A program made the position numbers and the translations under genes. The notes under the pieces were generated by a model. It saw only the letters and a list, made by a program, of their open reading frames with translations, made no database searches and was not told where the DNA came from. A DNA stretch of 44,415 bases from Chromatiales bacterium (lineage in GTDB: Bacteria > Pseudomonadota > Gammaproteobacteria > SZUA-152), in the NCBI GenBank assembly GCA_026982555.1, contig JALSGT010000141.1, positions 1 to 44,415 of the forward strand. The letters run 5' to 3'. Position 1 is the first letter of the stretch; each line of letters begins with the position of its first letter. Below, piece after piece: positions 1 to 9,223 of this stretch.

Positions 1-51
1 AATAATCCTACATTCAAGGCTGGCAAAGCATTGAAAGATGCCGTAAACTAG
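1..51 (+). CDS. hupB: HU-beta DNA-binding protein, C-terminal end (partial)
   Basis: The first codons of the window read NNPTFKAGKALKDAVN followed by TAG. This is the typical C-terminal tail of HU-beta, the small histone-like nucleoid protein (FKAGKALKDAVN). Only the last 16 residues are present because the gene starts before the window. hupB directly before ppiD is a conserved gammaproteobacterial arrangement, which supports the call; here two tRNA genes sit between them. Confidence 0.85.
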   Translation, partial: NNPTFKAGKALKDAVN

Positions 52-63
52 TCGGCTTTCCTG

Positions 64-139
64 GGGTGCTTAGCTCAGTTGGGAGAGCGTCGCCTTTACA
101 CGGCGAATGTCGGGGGTTCAAGTCCCTCAGCACCCACCA
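64..139 (+). tRNA. tRNA-Val (anticodon TAC)
   Basis: Acceptor arms GGGTGCT (64-70) and AGCACCC (129-135) pair perfectly. The D arm TAGCTCAGTTGG and T arm GGGGGTTCAAGTCCC are present. The anticodon stem TCGCC/GGCGA closes the loop TTTACAC, giving anticodon TAC (97-99), which reads GTA valine codons. The CCA end is encoded (137-139). It lies 12 bp after the hupB stop, so it may be reached by hupB transcription. Confidence 0.97.
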
Positions 140-201
140 TTAGCTCATATTGAACGATATGCTTGAGTTGAGTGATTGGGTTAAAGCCAGGTTTTTGTTG
201 G

Positions 202-278
202 GGAGTGGTAGTTCAGTTGGTTAGAATACCGGCCTGTCACGCCGGGGGTCGCGGGTTCGAGTCCCGTCCACTCCGCCA
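202..278 (+). tRNA. tRNA-Asp (anticodon GTC)
   Basis: Acceptor arms GGAGTGG (202-208) and CCACTCC (268-274) pair, followed by discriminator G and an encoded CCA. The anticodon loop CTGTCAC gives GTC (Asp), and the T arm is GCGGGTTCGAGTCCCGT. It lies 62 bp after tRNA-Val and is followed by a terminator-like hairpin, which suggests a shared tRNA transcript. Confidence 0.97.
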
Positions 279-290
279 CTATTAGTATTT

Positions 291-325
291 AAGGCGTTCC
301 TATCTGATGTGGGAGCGCCTTTTTA
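291..325 (+). terminator. Rho-independent terminator after the tRNA pair
   Basis: AAGGCGTTCC and GGGAGCGCCTT form a stem with one G-T wobble around a loop of about ten bases, followed by a T-run (TTTTTA). The position right after tRNA-Asp and before the ppiD leader fits termination of the hupB/tRNA transcript. Confidence 0.7.
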
Positions 326-477
326 CTTTCTGCTGTTGAGCTCTTGAAGCGACTGATAAGATAACCATATCCGGAATATACCGGAACCTTAAGTGGAAAT
401 ATTCAGTCGAAACAACGGTCAGATAAAATATATTTTTACACTAAATACATATTCAGAATTAACCACGAAGAAAAAAT

Positions 478-2388
478 ATGCTGAGTTTTATTCGAGATCG
501 TGCCCAGGGTTGGATCGCCTGGGTAATAGTAGGTTTGCTAATAATCCCTTTTGCGCTTTGGGGTGTTAACGAATACGTTGGCGGTGGTGACAAGCTGGTG
601 GCGGCCACTGTTAATGGCACCGACATCGGGCAACGTGAATTTCAGCAGGCTTTTTATGATCAACGGGGTCGTATGCAGCAAATGCTGGGTGGCCAGTATG
701 ATGCGCAGCTTTTTGACCCACAGATAAAACAGCGGGTTATTAATGAACTGGTTGATCGTGAGTTGTTATTGCAAAATGCGGAAGAGATGGGTTTTCGGGT
801 CAGTGATCAAACAGTGGTGGCGGCGATTCAGAGTATTGAGGCCTTTCGTGAAGGTGGTGCCTTTTCTGTCAGTCTGTATCAGCAACAGTTACAAACCCAG
901 GGGCAATCACCCACTGCATTTGAACGTTATGTAAAACGCATTATGACTGCCGGACAATTGCCTGATGGTCTGGCAAGCTCGGCGTTTGTAACGGATGCGG
1001 AATTGGACGCAGTGATCAGACTGGAGAAACAGCAACGCGATTTTCAGTATTTTGTTTTGAGTACGTCACAATTTCGGGATGAATCGCTGGCTGATGACGC
1101 AGCAATCAAGAGTTATTATGAGCAACATGCGGACCGGTTTTTGACACCGGAGAAAGTGCGTGTTGAATATGTGGAATTGTCTGTTGCCGCATTAAAGAGT
1201 GACGAAGAGCCCAGCGAAGAAGAGTTACATGAATTTTATGAAACCAATCAGAATCAATTCAGTGTGGCGGAAGAACGTCAGGCCAGCCATATCCTGATTC
1301 AGTTGGAAGAAGGTGCCGATGAAGCGGCCATTGCGGCAGCACGCGAAAAAGCGGAAAGCCTGGTGACAAGACTGAATGCGGGTGAATCTTTTGAAAAACT
1401 GGCCAAAGAAAACTCGGATGACCCCGGCTCCGCCGAAACGGGAGGGGATCTGGGCTATTTTGGACGCGATATTATGGAGCCTGATTTTGAGGAAGTTGCT
1501 TTTTCTCTCAAGTTGAATGAAGTTAGCGAACCGGTATTGACCTCGTTTGGTTATCACATCATCAAAGTGACCGGGATTCGTGAGCGAGAGGTGAAACCTT
1601 TTGCCGACGTGCGTGATGACATTCTTGCGCAATTTCAAAACGATGCCGCAGAACGTGAATATTTTGAGCTGGCTGAAAAATTAACGAATCTGGCTTATGA
1701 AATGCCGGATTCTCTCAGTGAAACAGCAGACGAACTGGGGCTTGAACTCAAGCAAAGTCCATTTTTCGAAAGACATGGTGGTACCGGTGTATTTGCCAAT
1801 CCGCGTATTGTGGCCGCAGCTTACAGCGACGACGTATTGAAACAGGGTTTTAACAGTGAGCCTCTCGACGTTGATGAAAATCATGTGTTGGTGTTGCGTT
1901 TGCTGGAGCATCAAAAAGCGGACCGGCGTCCACTGAGTGATGTGACATCGCAAGTTAAACAATCGTTGATTCAGGAAAAGGCCCGTGAGGCAGCGAAGGC
2001 TGCCGGAGAAAAGGCCTTGCAGCAACTGGAGGCGGGAGAGTCTGCTGAAACTGTCAGCAAGGCATTGTCAGTAGACTGGAAGGATGCTGATGCGGTTATG
2101 CGTGATACAAAAGACCATGATACCCAGATTATCAAACAGGTCTTTCGTTTAACGCATCCGTCGTCACCCGATAGTCCACGTTATAGCGGCGTGGTATTGA
2201 ACTCAGGAGATTACGCTGTGATTCGCTTGAATAAAGTGGTTGATGGTGATCCGACCACAATGGATGTTGCTGAACGTGAAACGTTAAAACGCCGCTTAGC
2301 TGGTGAGCAGGGTGCCAATGCGCAATTGCATCTTATCTCGCGGCTTAAAGCTGATGCTAAAGTTATTGTGCAGAACGATGATTTGTAG
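478..2388 (+). CDS. ppiD: Periplasmic folding chaperone PpiD (SurA/parvulin type)
   Basis: PpiD is an inner-membrane-anchored periplasmic chaperone that meets outer-membrane and secreted proteins as they leave the Sec translocon. The 636-residue length is normal for the family. One N-terminal membrane helix (about residues 12-30, [18 protein letters not shown]) is followed by a SurA-N-like chaperone region and a parvulin domain at about 266-362 ([26 protein letters not shown]). A long alpha-helical C-terminal region follows. The ATG at 478 starts exactly at the family's [15 protein letters not shown] opening. Position next to hupB is the conserved location. In E. coli the parvulin domain of PpiD has little isomerase activity, so the chaperone role is more secure than catalysis. 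Confidence 0.95.
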   Translation: MLSFIRDRAQGWIAWVIVGLLIIPFALWGVNEYVGGGDKLVAATVNGTDIGQREFQQAFYDQRGRMQQMLGGQYDAQLFDPQIKQRVINELVDRELLLQNAEEMGFRVSDQTVVAAIQSIEAFREGGAFSVSLYQQQLQTQGQSPTAFERYVKRIMTAGQLPDGLASSAFVTDAELDAVIRLEKQQRDFQYFVLSTSQFRDESLADDAAIKSYYEQHADRFLTPEKVRVEYVELSVAALKSDEEPSEEELHEFYETNQNQFSVAEERQASHILIQLEEGADEAAIAAAREKAESLVTRLNAGESFEKLAKENSDDPGSAETGGDLGYFGRDIMEPDFEEVAFSLKLNEVSEPVLTSFGYHIIKVTGIREREVKPFADVRDDILAQFQNDAAEREYFELAEKLTNLAYEMPDSLSETADELGLELKQSPFFERHGGTGVFANPRIVAAAYSDDVLKQGFNSEPLDVDENHVLVLRLLEHQKADRRPLSDVTSQVKQSLIQEKAREAAKAAGEKALQQLEAGESAETVSKALSVDWKDADAVMRDTKDHDTQIIKQVFRLTHPSSPDSPRYSGVVLNSGDYAVIRLNKVVDGDPTTMDVAERETLKRRLAGEQGANAQLHLISRLKADAKVIVQNDDL

Positions 2389-2480
2389 TCATTGTCAGTA
2401 GTTGTGGTTAAAAGGGTGTTAACAATATTATCAAACTGCTTGTTTGTTATAACTTTTTGAAATATTGGGGAAGTTAACAA

Positions 2481-2975
2481 ATGAAAATAATTAGATTTAC
2501 CCCGTTATTTTTTGTTTGACGTTATTTTCTTGCGCGACCCAGTCTGTAAATAGAGTCGATTTTGAAAATTCTCTTTCATACGATTTTCGACTTGATATCG
2601 ATAAAATTAAGAAGTCGGGAGACTTTTTAGTGATTTCGGGGAAAAATAAAGAAAAAATTGTAATTTCTGAAAACCACCTGGATGAGATTCTAAATCAGAT
2701 TAAGCCATCGATAACAAGTTTAGAGTTTTTTTGATCAGGTTTACGATGAATCTATTAATAAACCCAAAGTGTCATCACAGGTAATTGATTTTAAAAATGG
2801 TTTTTTGGACCAGGAAGTAAAAAATAAACTTAAAAGAAATAAGAAAAACAGTGTGGTCTACCTTTGGGAGTTTCCAGGCAACAAATTTAAAATCATTGAG
2901 TTTGCAAATGGTAAAAATTATTTTTTAAGTATTTATGTAGAAAATTACGGTAAAAGTAACTTTTTGGCAGAATAA
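2481..2975 (+). pseudogene. Small lipoprotein gene broken by two T-run frameshifts (unknown family)
   Basis: ATG 2481 has a good Shine-Dalgarno (GGGGAAG) and reads MKIIRFTPLFFV before a stop. One extra T in the TTTTTT run near 2510 continues it as LTLFSCATQSVNRVDF, giving a classic lipoprotein signal with lipobox LFSC. That frame (ORF 2516-2734) stops just after the TTTTTTT run near 2727. Removing one T there joins it to DQVYDESINKPKVSSQ and on to TAA 2975. The two shifts compensate, restoring one lipoprotein of about 164 residues. Either the gene is decaying, or both homopolymers are sequencing errors and the gene is intact. I recognise no family. The stretch is much more AT-rich than its neighbours, suggesting recent acquisition. 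Confidence 0.55.
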
Positions 2976-2987
2976 GCGAGGTTTTTT

Positions 2988-3092
2988 ATGTCAAGTCTAT
3001 CTGAAGATGATCAAAACGATATAACAAGAGTGCTTGTTAAGTTGTATGGTGATCAAGCAAAGAGTGGGCCTGTAAACGACAGGGTGTACTAG
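2988..3092 (+). CDS. Small ORF, 34 residues, unknown
   Basis: ATG 2988 has a GAGG Shine-Dalgarno seven bases upstream and starts 12 bp after the stop of the broken lipoprotein gene. It encodes a hydrophilic peptide beginning MSSLSEDDQNDITRVLVKLYG and ends at TAG 3092. No signal peptide, membrane segment or known motif is visible. It may be a real small gene, or the start of a longer protein truncated by a stop. It belongs to the same AT-rich patch. Function unknown. Confidence 0.3.
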   Translation: MSSLSEDDQNDITRVLVKLYGDQAKSGPVNDRVY

Positions 3093-3096
3093 GCGT

Positions 3097-3116
3097 GCAT
3101 TTTTTGGCCAAAATGC
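3097..3116. terminator. Palindrome between the AT-rich patch and fabI
   Basis: GCATTTT-TTGGCC-AAAATGC is a 7-bp perfect inverted repeat around a self-complementary centre. It sits between the convergent small ORF and fabI and is flanked by AT-rich sequence, so it could end transcription from either side. No strong T-run follows directly. Confidence 0.35.
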
Positions 3117-3200
3117 TAAATTTTCGCTTTTAGTTGTCTCATAATCCCGGTAAACAGCCGTTAAATTTTTTCCATCCCTGGAATGCTATTGCTGTTTTCT

Positions 3201-3986
3201 TCAGTTTGATTGCGCCATGCCAGTGATGTTGTAACCGCCGTCCACATAAGTAATCTCACCGGTAATCCCGGAAGCCAGGTCGGAGCAAAGGAAGGCTGCT
3301 GCATTGCCGACCTCTTCGATACTGACATTGCGTCGCAGTGGTGTGTTTTGTGCGCTGTAGTTCAGCATGGATTTGAAGTTTTTGATGCCTGCTGCCGCGA
3401 GTGTACGAATAGGTCCGGCGGAGATGGCGTTAACGCGGATATTCTCTGGTCCTAAGTTGGCGGCCATGTAACGCACGTTGGCTTCCAGGCTGGCCTTGGC
3501 CAGGCCCATCACATTGTAGTTGGGCAGTACCCGCTCGGCACCCAGATAACTCAGTGTCAACAGCGCGGCATTACGTCCCTGCATCATGTTGCGCGCGCCT
3601 TTCGCCAGTGCGGCAAAGCTATAGGAGCTGATTTCGTGCGCGGTGTTGAAGCCTTCGCGGGTCACGCTGTCAAGGTATTCGCCTTCCAGCTCTTCACGCG
3701 GGGCATAGGCTACTGAGTGAATCAGAATATCCAGGTGATCCCAGAAATCATCCAGTTTTTCAAAGACTGTGGTGATCTCTTCATCGCTGGCGACATCGCA
3801 CGGCAGCACAATGTCTGAACCGCATTCAGCGGCGAGTTTTTCCACCCGACCTTGTAGTTTTTCGTTTTGGTAAGTGAAGGCCAGTTCGGCGCCTTCGCGG
3901 TGCATCGCCTGGGCAATGCCCCAGGCGATGGAACGATTACTGGCGCAGCCGACGATCAGCGCGCGTTTGCCATTTAAGAATCCCAT
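3201..3986 (-). CDS. fabI: Enoyl-[acyl-carrier-protein] reductase [NADH] FabI
   Basis: FabI performs the last step of each fatty-acid elongation cycle, reducing trans-2-enoyl-ACP with NADH. The protein is a classic short-chain dehydrogenase: nucleotide-binding start [18 protein letters not shown], a substrate-side motif [20 protein letters not shown] carrying the Tyr-(X)6-Lys pair (near residues 156 and 163), and [12 protein letters not shown]. The ORF track runs upstream to 4169, but the real start is ATG at 3986 ([13 protein letters not shown]), preceded by AAGGAT, giving 261 residues against 262 in E. coli FabI. It is the target of triclosan-class inhibitors. A perfect TATAAT lies upstream. 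Confidence 0.96.
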   Translation of the reverse strand: MGFLNGKRALIVGCASNRSIAWGIAQAMHREGAELAFTYQNEKLQGRVEKLAAECGSDIVLPCDVASDEEITTVFEKLDDFWDHLDILIHSVAYAPREELEGEYLDSVTREGFNTAHEISSYSFAALAKGARNMMQGRNAALLTLSYLGAERVLPNYNVMGLAKASLEANVRYMAANLGPENIRVNAISAGPIRTLAAAGIKNFKSMLNYSAQNTPLRRNVSIEEVGNAAAFLCSDLASGITGEITYVDGGYNITGMAQSN

Positions 3987-4023
3987 GGTGGATATCCTTT
4001 TTTGATTGGTGTCTGTTATGTGG

Positions 4024-4077
4024 GGCAGGGCCGCAACAGGTTTGTGTGAATACCCTGCCTTAAGTTGTCGTATTATA
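4024..4077 (-). promoter_or_regulatory. fabI promoter (-10) and leader hairpin
   Basis: On the minus strand, TATAAT (4072-4077) is a perfect -10 hexamer about 86 bp before the fabI start; no good -35 is visible at the standard spacing. Between it and the gene, GGCAGGG (4053-4059 on the minus strand) and CCCTGCC (4024-4030) can pair as a 7-bp hairpin in the leader. The -10 call is reasonable; a role for the hairpin is speculative. Confidence 0.45.
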
Positions 4078-4236
4078 CGCAATGGTGCTCCAAAAGTGGT
4101 ACGTTTTGTCCGTCCATGAGTGATTGGGTCTGCGGCCAGGTGATGGATGTTTATGCGGTGTGTTTTCAATCGGTGAGGAGAAGGGTTTGATATCCAGGTT
4201 GCGAAGAGTCGGATGGTTTATCGGGGCCACAATAAA

Positions 4237-6255
4237 ATGACGAATCCCTTGCTGAAAATAGACTCTTTGCAAACCAGCTTTGTCACTGTGGATGGCATGG
4301 TGCATGCGGTGGATGGTATTAGTCTGGAAATACAACGGGGGCAAACGTTTGCGCTGCTGGGTGAATCCGGCTGTGGAAAATCCATGACAGCATTGTCTAC
4401 CATGCGCTTGCTGCCTGAGCCCGCTGGGCGTATTACCCAGGGCAGTATTTGTCTCAATGGGGATGATTTATTGCAATTGTCGGAAATGGCCATGCGTAAT
4501 GTGCGCGGCAAACGCATTGCGATGATATTTCAGGAGCCCATGAGCAGTCTGAACCCGGTGCTGACTATCGGCTCGCAAATCGCCGAAAGTATATGCGGGC
4601 AAAATAATGCACAGGCGGTACGCGCTCGTGTGTTGGCGCTGCTGGATGCTGTGGGTATTCCCGATCCTGCGCAACGTTACCATGAGTACCCGCATCAACT
4701 GTCAGGTGGCATGAAGCAGCGGGTGATGATTGCTGTCGCGCTTGCGGGTGAGCCGGACTTGTTGATTGCTGATGAGCCTACTACGGCGCTGGACGTGACG
4801 ATTCAGGCACAAGTGCTGAGTCTTATGCGCCAATTGCAAAAAGATACGGGTATGGCCATTCTGCTGATTACGCATGATCTTGGTGTCGTGTCAGAAATGG
4901 CAGACCGTGTGGCAGTGATGTATGCCGGACAAATTGTGGAAGAAGCGGATCGCGCTGCATTTTTTACCAACCCTCAACACCCTTATTCAAAAAAACTGTT
5001 TGCCTCCCTGCCTGACATAAAAAAACGTGGGCAACGCTTGGAGATAATACCGGGGAGTGTACCCTCGTTGGCTACCGGGTTTAGCGGGTGTCGCTTTGTG
5101 GATCGTTGTGACGACGCAATTGATGTCTGTCATGTCCAGTCACCCGGGTGGGTCACAACGGCATCATCGGGTGGTGTGCGTTGTTTTAAATTTGAGATGA
5201 CCTATCAACAGCAGTTTTCAATAGCGGATAAAAAAGAAACAGCGCCGGGCCGTGGTGCTGAACAATCAGTAAAAAGTAATAAGACATTGTTGGCGGTTCA
5301 TGGACTCAAGGTGCATTTTCCCATTCGCAAAGGTGTGTTGCAACGGGTGGTGAACCATGTCAAAGCGGTGGATGACATTTCTTTATCGATTCCTGAAGGC
5401 CATACACTGGCATTGGTGGGTGAGTCAGGCTGCGGTAAAACCACAGCAGGAAAAAGTATTTTACAATTGGTGAAACCGACTGCGGGCAAAGTGCAATTTG
5501 CAAACAGGGAGTTTACGGCTTTGTCACAGGCACAATTACGCCAGCACCGCAGTGATATTCAGATTATTTTTCAAGACCCCTTTTCCTCCATGAATCCGCG
5601 TATGGTGGTGACGGATATCATTGAAGAAGGGATGATCATTCAGGGATTAGGCGGTGACGCACAGGCGCGTGCTGTGCGTGTTGACCAACTGTTGGAACAA
5701 GTGGGTTTGTCAGCCGACAGTAAATATCGTTATCCACATGAGTTTTCCGGTGGCCAGCGTCAGCGTATCTGTATTGCTCGCGCTTTGGCGGTAGACCCTA
5801 AACTGATTATTTGTGATGAACCCACCAGTGCGCTGGATGTTTCTGTGCAGGCACAAATTCTTAATCTGTTGAAAGACCTGCAAGATGAGCTGGGTCTGGC
5901 GTATTTGTTTATTACGCACGATTTATCGGTTGTGGAATATTTGGCACACGAGGTGGCCGTAATGTATCTGGGGCGCATTGTAGAGCAGGGTGATGTGCAG
6001 GATGTCATGGAAAACCCGTTGCATCCTTACACTAAAGCATTACTGGCTGCTGTACCGGTCATTGAAAAATCAACCAAAGGTGTTGAACGTGGCATTGTCA
6101 GTGTGCAGGGTGAAATGCCGTCGCCGATCAATCCGCCCTCGGGGTGCCACTTTCACCCGCGTTGCACTCAATCTATGCCGGAATGCAAACAATGTTATCC
6201 CGACCCACGGTTTTTAAGTGAAGGACATATGGCGCGTTGTTTTCTTTATGGATAA
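4237..6255 (+). CDS. Fused two-domain peptide/nickel-type ABC transporter ATPase (YejF/GsiA-like)
   Basis: Two complete ABC ATPase units lie in one chain. The first has Walker A GESGCGKS, signature LSGGMKQR and Walker [10 protein letters not shown]. The second has [16 protein letters not shown] and LIICDEPTS. Each is followed by an oligopeptide-transporter C-terminal segment with cysteines ([16 protein letters not shown]). This layout matches the fused Dpp/Opp-family ATPases YejF and GsiA, which power uptake of short peptides or glutathione. I prefer ATG 4237 ([11 protein letters not shown], about 672 residues), where family similarity begins; the track's ATG 4213 has a weak GAAGAG site and is possible. 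No permease or binding-protein gene is adjacent, which is unusual for this family. Confidence 0.9.
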   Translation: MTNPLLKIDSLQTSFVTVDGMVHAVDGISLEIQRGQTFALLGESGCGKSMTALSTMRLLPEPAGRITQGSICLNGDDLLQLSEMAMRNVRGKRIAMIFQEPMSSLNPVLTIGSQIAESICGQNNAQAVRARVLALLDAVGIPDPAQRYHEYPHQLSGGMKQRVMIAVALAGEPDLLIADEPTTALDVTIQAQVLSLMRQLQKDTGMAILLITHDLGVVSEMADRVAVMYAGQIVEEADRAAFFTNPQHPYSKKLFASLPDIKKRGQRLEIIPGSVPSLATGFSGCRFVDRCDDAIDVCHVQSPGWVTTASSGGVRCFKFEMTYQQQFSIADKKETAPGRGAEQSVKSNKTLLAVHGLKVHFPIRKGVLQRVVNHVKAVDDISLSIPEGHTLALVGESGCGKTTAGKSILQLVKPTAGKVQFANREFTALSQAQLRQHRSDIQIIFQDPFSSMNPRMVVTDIIEEGMIIQGLGGDAQARAVRVDQLLEQVGLSADSKYRYPHEFSGGQRQRICIARALAVDPKLIICDEPTSALDVSVQAQILNLLKDLQDELGLAYLFITHDLSVVEYLAHEVAVMYLGRIVEQGDVQDVMENPLHPYTKALLAAVPVIEKSTKGVERGIVSVQGEMPSPINPPSGCHFHPRCTQSMPECKQCYPDPRFLSEGHMARCFLYG

Positions 6256-6317
6256 AAAGGCAACGCACATTTTTGTATTGTCATAAAGGGTTGCTTTAAT
6301 AATGGTGGTGGTAAAGT

Positions 6318-8123
6318 TTAAGATTGCTGTGTTATATCCACATACAGCGTCAACCGCTGCCCGGGTTGCAGGTATTTGCCTTTTTTCAGCGAATTCCACT
6401 GTCGAAGCTTGGCGATGGTAACGCTGAATTTCTGTGCGATGCGTGCCAGTGAATCACCTTTGCGTACGCGGTAATGCACCTGTTGGTGGGTGGCACTACG
6501 TGGCAGGGAGACAAATTGTCTGTCTGCACGACTGGGTTTTTTTGTCCAGATTACCAGTTGCTGGCCGGGCTTGAGTGTATCTTTGGGTGACATGCCGTTC
6601 CATGAGGCGAGCTGGCTGACTTTGACGTTGTATTTGCGTGAAATATCCCAGAAGGTGTCGCCGCGTTTGACGGTGTGATGTAGTTTATGGCCGTTACGTT
6701 TAGTGCCTTGCAGGGCGACGCGACGGCGGTCTTCGCTCAGGTAGTGTTTGAGGTTTTTGGTGGCCACGGGGATGATAATGCTTTGTCCTGCGCGTATCCA
6801 CTTGTCGCGGATATTGTTGACTTCTTGCAGCAGTGCCACGGAGGTTTGAAATTTACGTGCAATGTGGCCGAGCGTTTCGCCTTCACGAATGCGGTGTCGT
6901 TCCCAGCGTACACGGTCCTTTTTGTCGATTTTGGCCAGGGCTGTACGAAATGTTTCTGCTTTATGGATGGGCAGTAACAGGGTGTGTGGTCCCTTGGGGT
7001 CGGTGGCCCAGCGATTGTAGGCGGGGTTGAGTTGATACATGGTTTCGATGGGCAGTTCGGCCAGTTCGGCGGCCAGAGCCAGGTCAATCTGTGAGCCGAC
7101 ATCAACATGTTCGAGGTAGGGTTTGTCGGGAATAGAGGTGAGCGTTACACCATGGGCTTTATAATGTTGGACGATGGCGCTGATGGCGAGCAGTTTGGGG
7201 ACATAGCCTTGGGTTTCCTTCGGTAGGTCCAGCGACCAGAAGTCGGTGGGGCGACCTTTCTTTTTGTTCTTTTTCACGGCGCGTGCTACGCGGCCTTCGC
7301 CGGAGTTATAGGAAGCCAGTGCCAGCAGCCAGTCGCCGTCGAAACGTTTGTGCAGGCGTTCAAGATAATCCAGTGCGGCTTTGGTGGCTTTGGGTATGTC
7401 GCGTCGGCCGTCATACCACCAGTTTTGTTTCAGACCGTAGTGTTTGCCGGTGGAGGGGATGAATTGCCAGATGCCAGCGGCCCGGCCAGAGGAGTAGGCG
7501 AAGGGCTGGAAGGCACTTTCCACTACGGGCAGCAGTGCAATTTCCATGGGCATGCCACGAGCTTCGACTTCTTGCACGATGTCATAAAGGAAAGGGCGGG
7601 CACGTTCTGCTACGCGGTCGAGATAAGGCTGGTGTTTGGCGTACCACTCGATATAGGGGCGAACCAGTGGGTGCTCCTGGCTGCCTAGCTGGAAGCCGCT
7701 GCGCAGGCGGTGCCAGAGGTCTTTGTTTTTAAGTGGATTTTCAGGCTGGCTTTCGGGTTGGGCGAGTGGAGTGATGGTGTTGTCGTGACCGGTATCGCGA
7801 CGTGCTTCTTCGATTGTCCACGGTTCATCGGTGCTGTTATCGGATTCCTGATTTGCCACCAGTGCCCACCAGGGGGTGGCGGTGTCGGGCACGTAAGGCA
7901 GGTGCCGGGAACGGTGTCTGATGGTCGATGTGTCAGCAGTATTTGTGCTGCTCGTTGGTTGCGCTGTTGTAACGAGGGGAGTATCGGCGCTTGTGTTGAC
8001 CGTTGTGTCAGTGTTTTTTGTATCGGCAGATTCCCCTGTTTTGGTTAAACCGGCCAGGCTTGCACACCCAGCCAGTAATAGTATGAGCAGTGAAGTGACA
8101 AGGCGTAAAAATGAAAATGACAT
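6318..8123 (-). CDS. mltD: Membrane-bound lytic murein transglycosylase D with three LysM domains
   Basis: MltD cleaves the MurNAc-GlcNAc bond of peptidoglycan from the outer membrane side, forming anhydro-muropeptides. The start MSFSFLRLVTSLLILLLAGC is a lipoprotein signal with lipobox LAGC, so I begin at ATG 8123 rather than the track's 8207. The lytic transglycosylase domain shows the catalytic Glu in LLPVVESAF, then SSGRAAGIWQFIPSTGKHYG and LASYNSGEGRV. Three LysM repeats follow (about residues 408, 478 and 548: IREGETLGHIA, VKRGDTFWDIS, VRKGDSLARIA), which bind glycan. About 601 residues; E. coli MltD is shorter, with two LysM. It lies next to gloB on the same strand, the conserved arrangement. 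Confidence 0.94.
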   Translation of the reverse strand: MSFSFLRLVTSLLILLLAGCASLAGLTKTGESADTKNTDTTVNTSADTPLVTTAQPTSSTNTADTSTIRHRSRHLPYVPDTATPWWALVANQESDNSTDEPWTIEEARRDTGHDNTITPLAQPESQPENPLKNKDLWHRLRSGFQLGSQEHPLVRPYIEWYAKHQPYLDRVAERARPFLYDIVQEVEARGMPMEIALLPVVESAFQPFAYSSGRAAGIWQFIPSTGKHYGLKQNWWYDGRRDIPKATKAALDYLERLHKRFDGDWLLALASYNSGEGRVARAVKKNKKKGRPTDFWSLDLPKETQGYVPKLLAISAIVQHYKAHGVTLTSIPDKPYLEHVDVGSQIDLALAAELAELPIETMYQLNPAYNRWATDPKGPHTLLLPIHKAETFRTALAKIDKKDRVRWERHRIREGETLGHIARKFQTSVALLQEVNNIRDKWIRAGQSIIIPVATKNLKHYLSEDRRRVALQGTKRNGHKLHHTVKRGDTFWDISRKYNVKVSQLASWNGMSPKDTLKPGQQLVIWTKKPSRADRQFVSLPRSATHQQVHYRVRKGDSLARIAQKFSVTIAKLRQWNSLKKGKYLQPGQRLTLYVDITQQS

Positions 8124-8237
8124 ATTGAGTTTTCTTGGATGAGTGTTTACGGGGATTTGAGAGACAAGACAAGTAGTTAGACGATTATGACAATAAATGT
8201 GTTCCACGTCATGTTGTCGGCCAGGGAGGCTTGTTTT

Positions 8238-9032
8238 TTAATCCAGGGTATCTTTCCAATGGCGCACTGTGGCAAAAACCTCAGTACTTGTGTGTAGTTT
8301 GCGACCGGAAAAGCCCTCGGCAGCACGAACGACTCCGGCTTGCTCACAGCGCAAAAAGGGGTTGGTGGCTTTTTCGTCCCCCAGTGATGAGGGCACGGTG
8401 GCCTGGCCCCGTTCGCGCTGCTGTCGCACGGTTTGCTGGCGTGCCTGGAGGGCGAGGTTATCAGGTTCGACAATGCGGGCGAAGGCCAGATTGTCTGTCG
8501 TATATTCGTGGGCGCAGTAGACCCGGGTGTCATCGGGCAGGGAGGCGATCTGGCTCAGTGAATCGTGCATTTGCGCTGGTGTGCCTTCAAAAAGGCGGCC
8601 ACAGCCACCGGCAAACAGGGTGTCACCGACGAAAATCATGCCGTGTCCGTCAATATTGCTGGCCGGGTGATAATAGGCGATGTGTCCGGCAGTGTGGCCG
8701 GGTACGTGCAAAACCTGGAAATCCGCCGCCAGTGCCTCGATGTGTACAGGGTCGCCTTCGGCCAGCGGTTGGCTGACGTGGGAGATAGTTTCACAGGCAG
8801 GACCGTAAACCGGCATAGGCCAGCGGGTCAGCAGTTCTTCAATACCACCGACATGATCCCAATGATGGTGGGTGATCAAAATGGCTACCGGTTTCAGTGA
8901 TTGTGCGGTAATGGCGGCGATGACCGGGGTGGCGTCGCCGGGATCGACGATAACCACTTGCGGTTGCTCCGGGTGTCGGATCAACCAGATGTAATTATCT
9001 TCAAAGGCAGTGATAGTGTGGACAGTGAGCAT
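8238..9032 (-). CDS. gloB: Hydroxyacylglutathione hydrolase (glyoxalase II)
   Basis: GloB hydrolyses S-lactoylglutathione to D-lactate and glutathione, the second step of methylglyoxal detoxification in the cytoplasm. The metallo-beta-lactamase metal site is complete: THHHWDH, HVPGHTAGH, FVGDTLFAGGCGR and AHEYTTDNLAFA. The C-terminal glyoxalase II segment ends in NPFLRCE plus a tail. The 264 residues are close to the family's 250-260. It is transcribed away from the methyltransferase gene and towards mltD, as in many gammaproteobacteria. Confidence 0.95.
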   Translation of the reverse strand: MLTVHTITAFEDNYIWLIRHPEQPQVVIVDPGDATPVIAAITAQSLKPVAILITHHHWDHVGGIEELLTRWPMPVYGPACETISHVSQPLAEGDPVHIEALAADFQVLHVPGHTAGHIAYYHPASNIDGHGMIFVGDTLFAGGCGRLFEGTPAQMHDSLSQIASLPDDTRVYCAHEYTTDNLAFARIVEPDNLALQARQQTVRQQRERGQATVPSSLGDEKATNPFLRCEQAGVVRAAEGFSGRKLHTSTEVFATVRHWKDTLD

Positions 9033-9223
9033 GTGCTGGTCTCTGTAACGTGTACCGGGAAGCGGTGAGTTTACGTGAAGTGCTGCGTGTCTGCATTGCC
9101 GGGGGGGATTCGACTGGTGATGAGGTGGCAGAGCAGGTATCGTTACGCAGTGCGCTTGCTACGAATATTGTTCGTGAATGGCTGACCCCTAATCCACCCC
9201 AAGTAATTTTTTGATCAATTATC

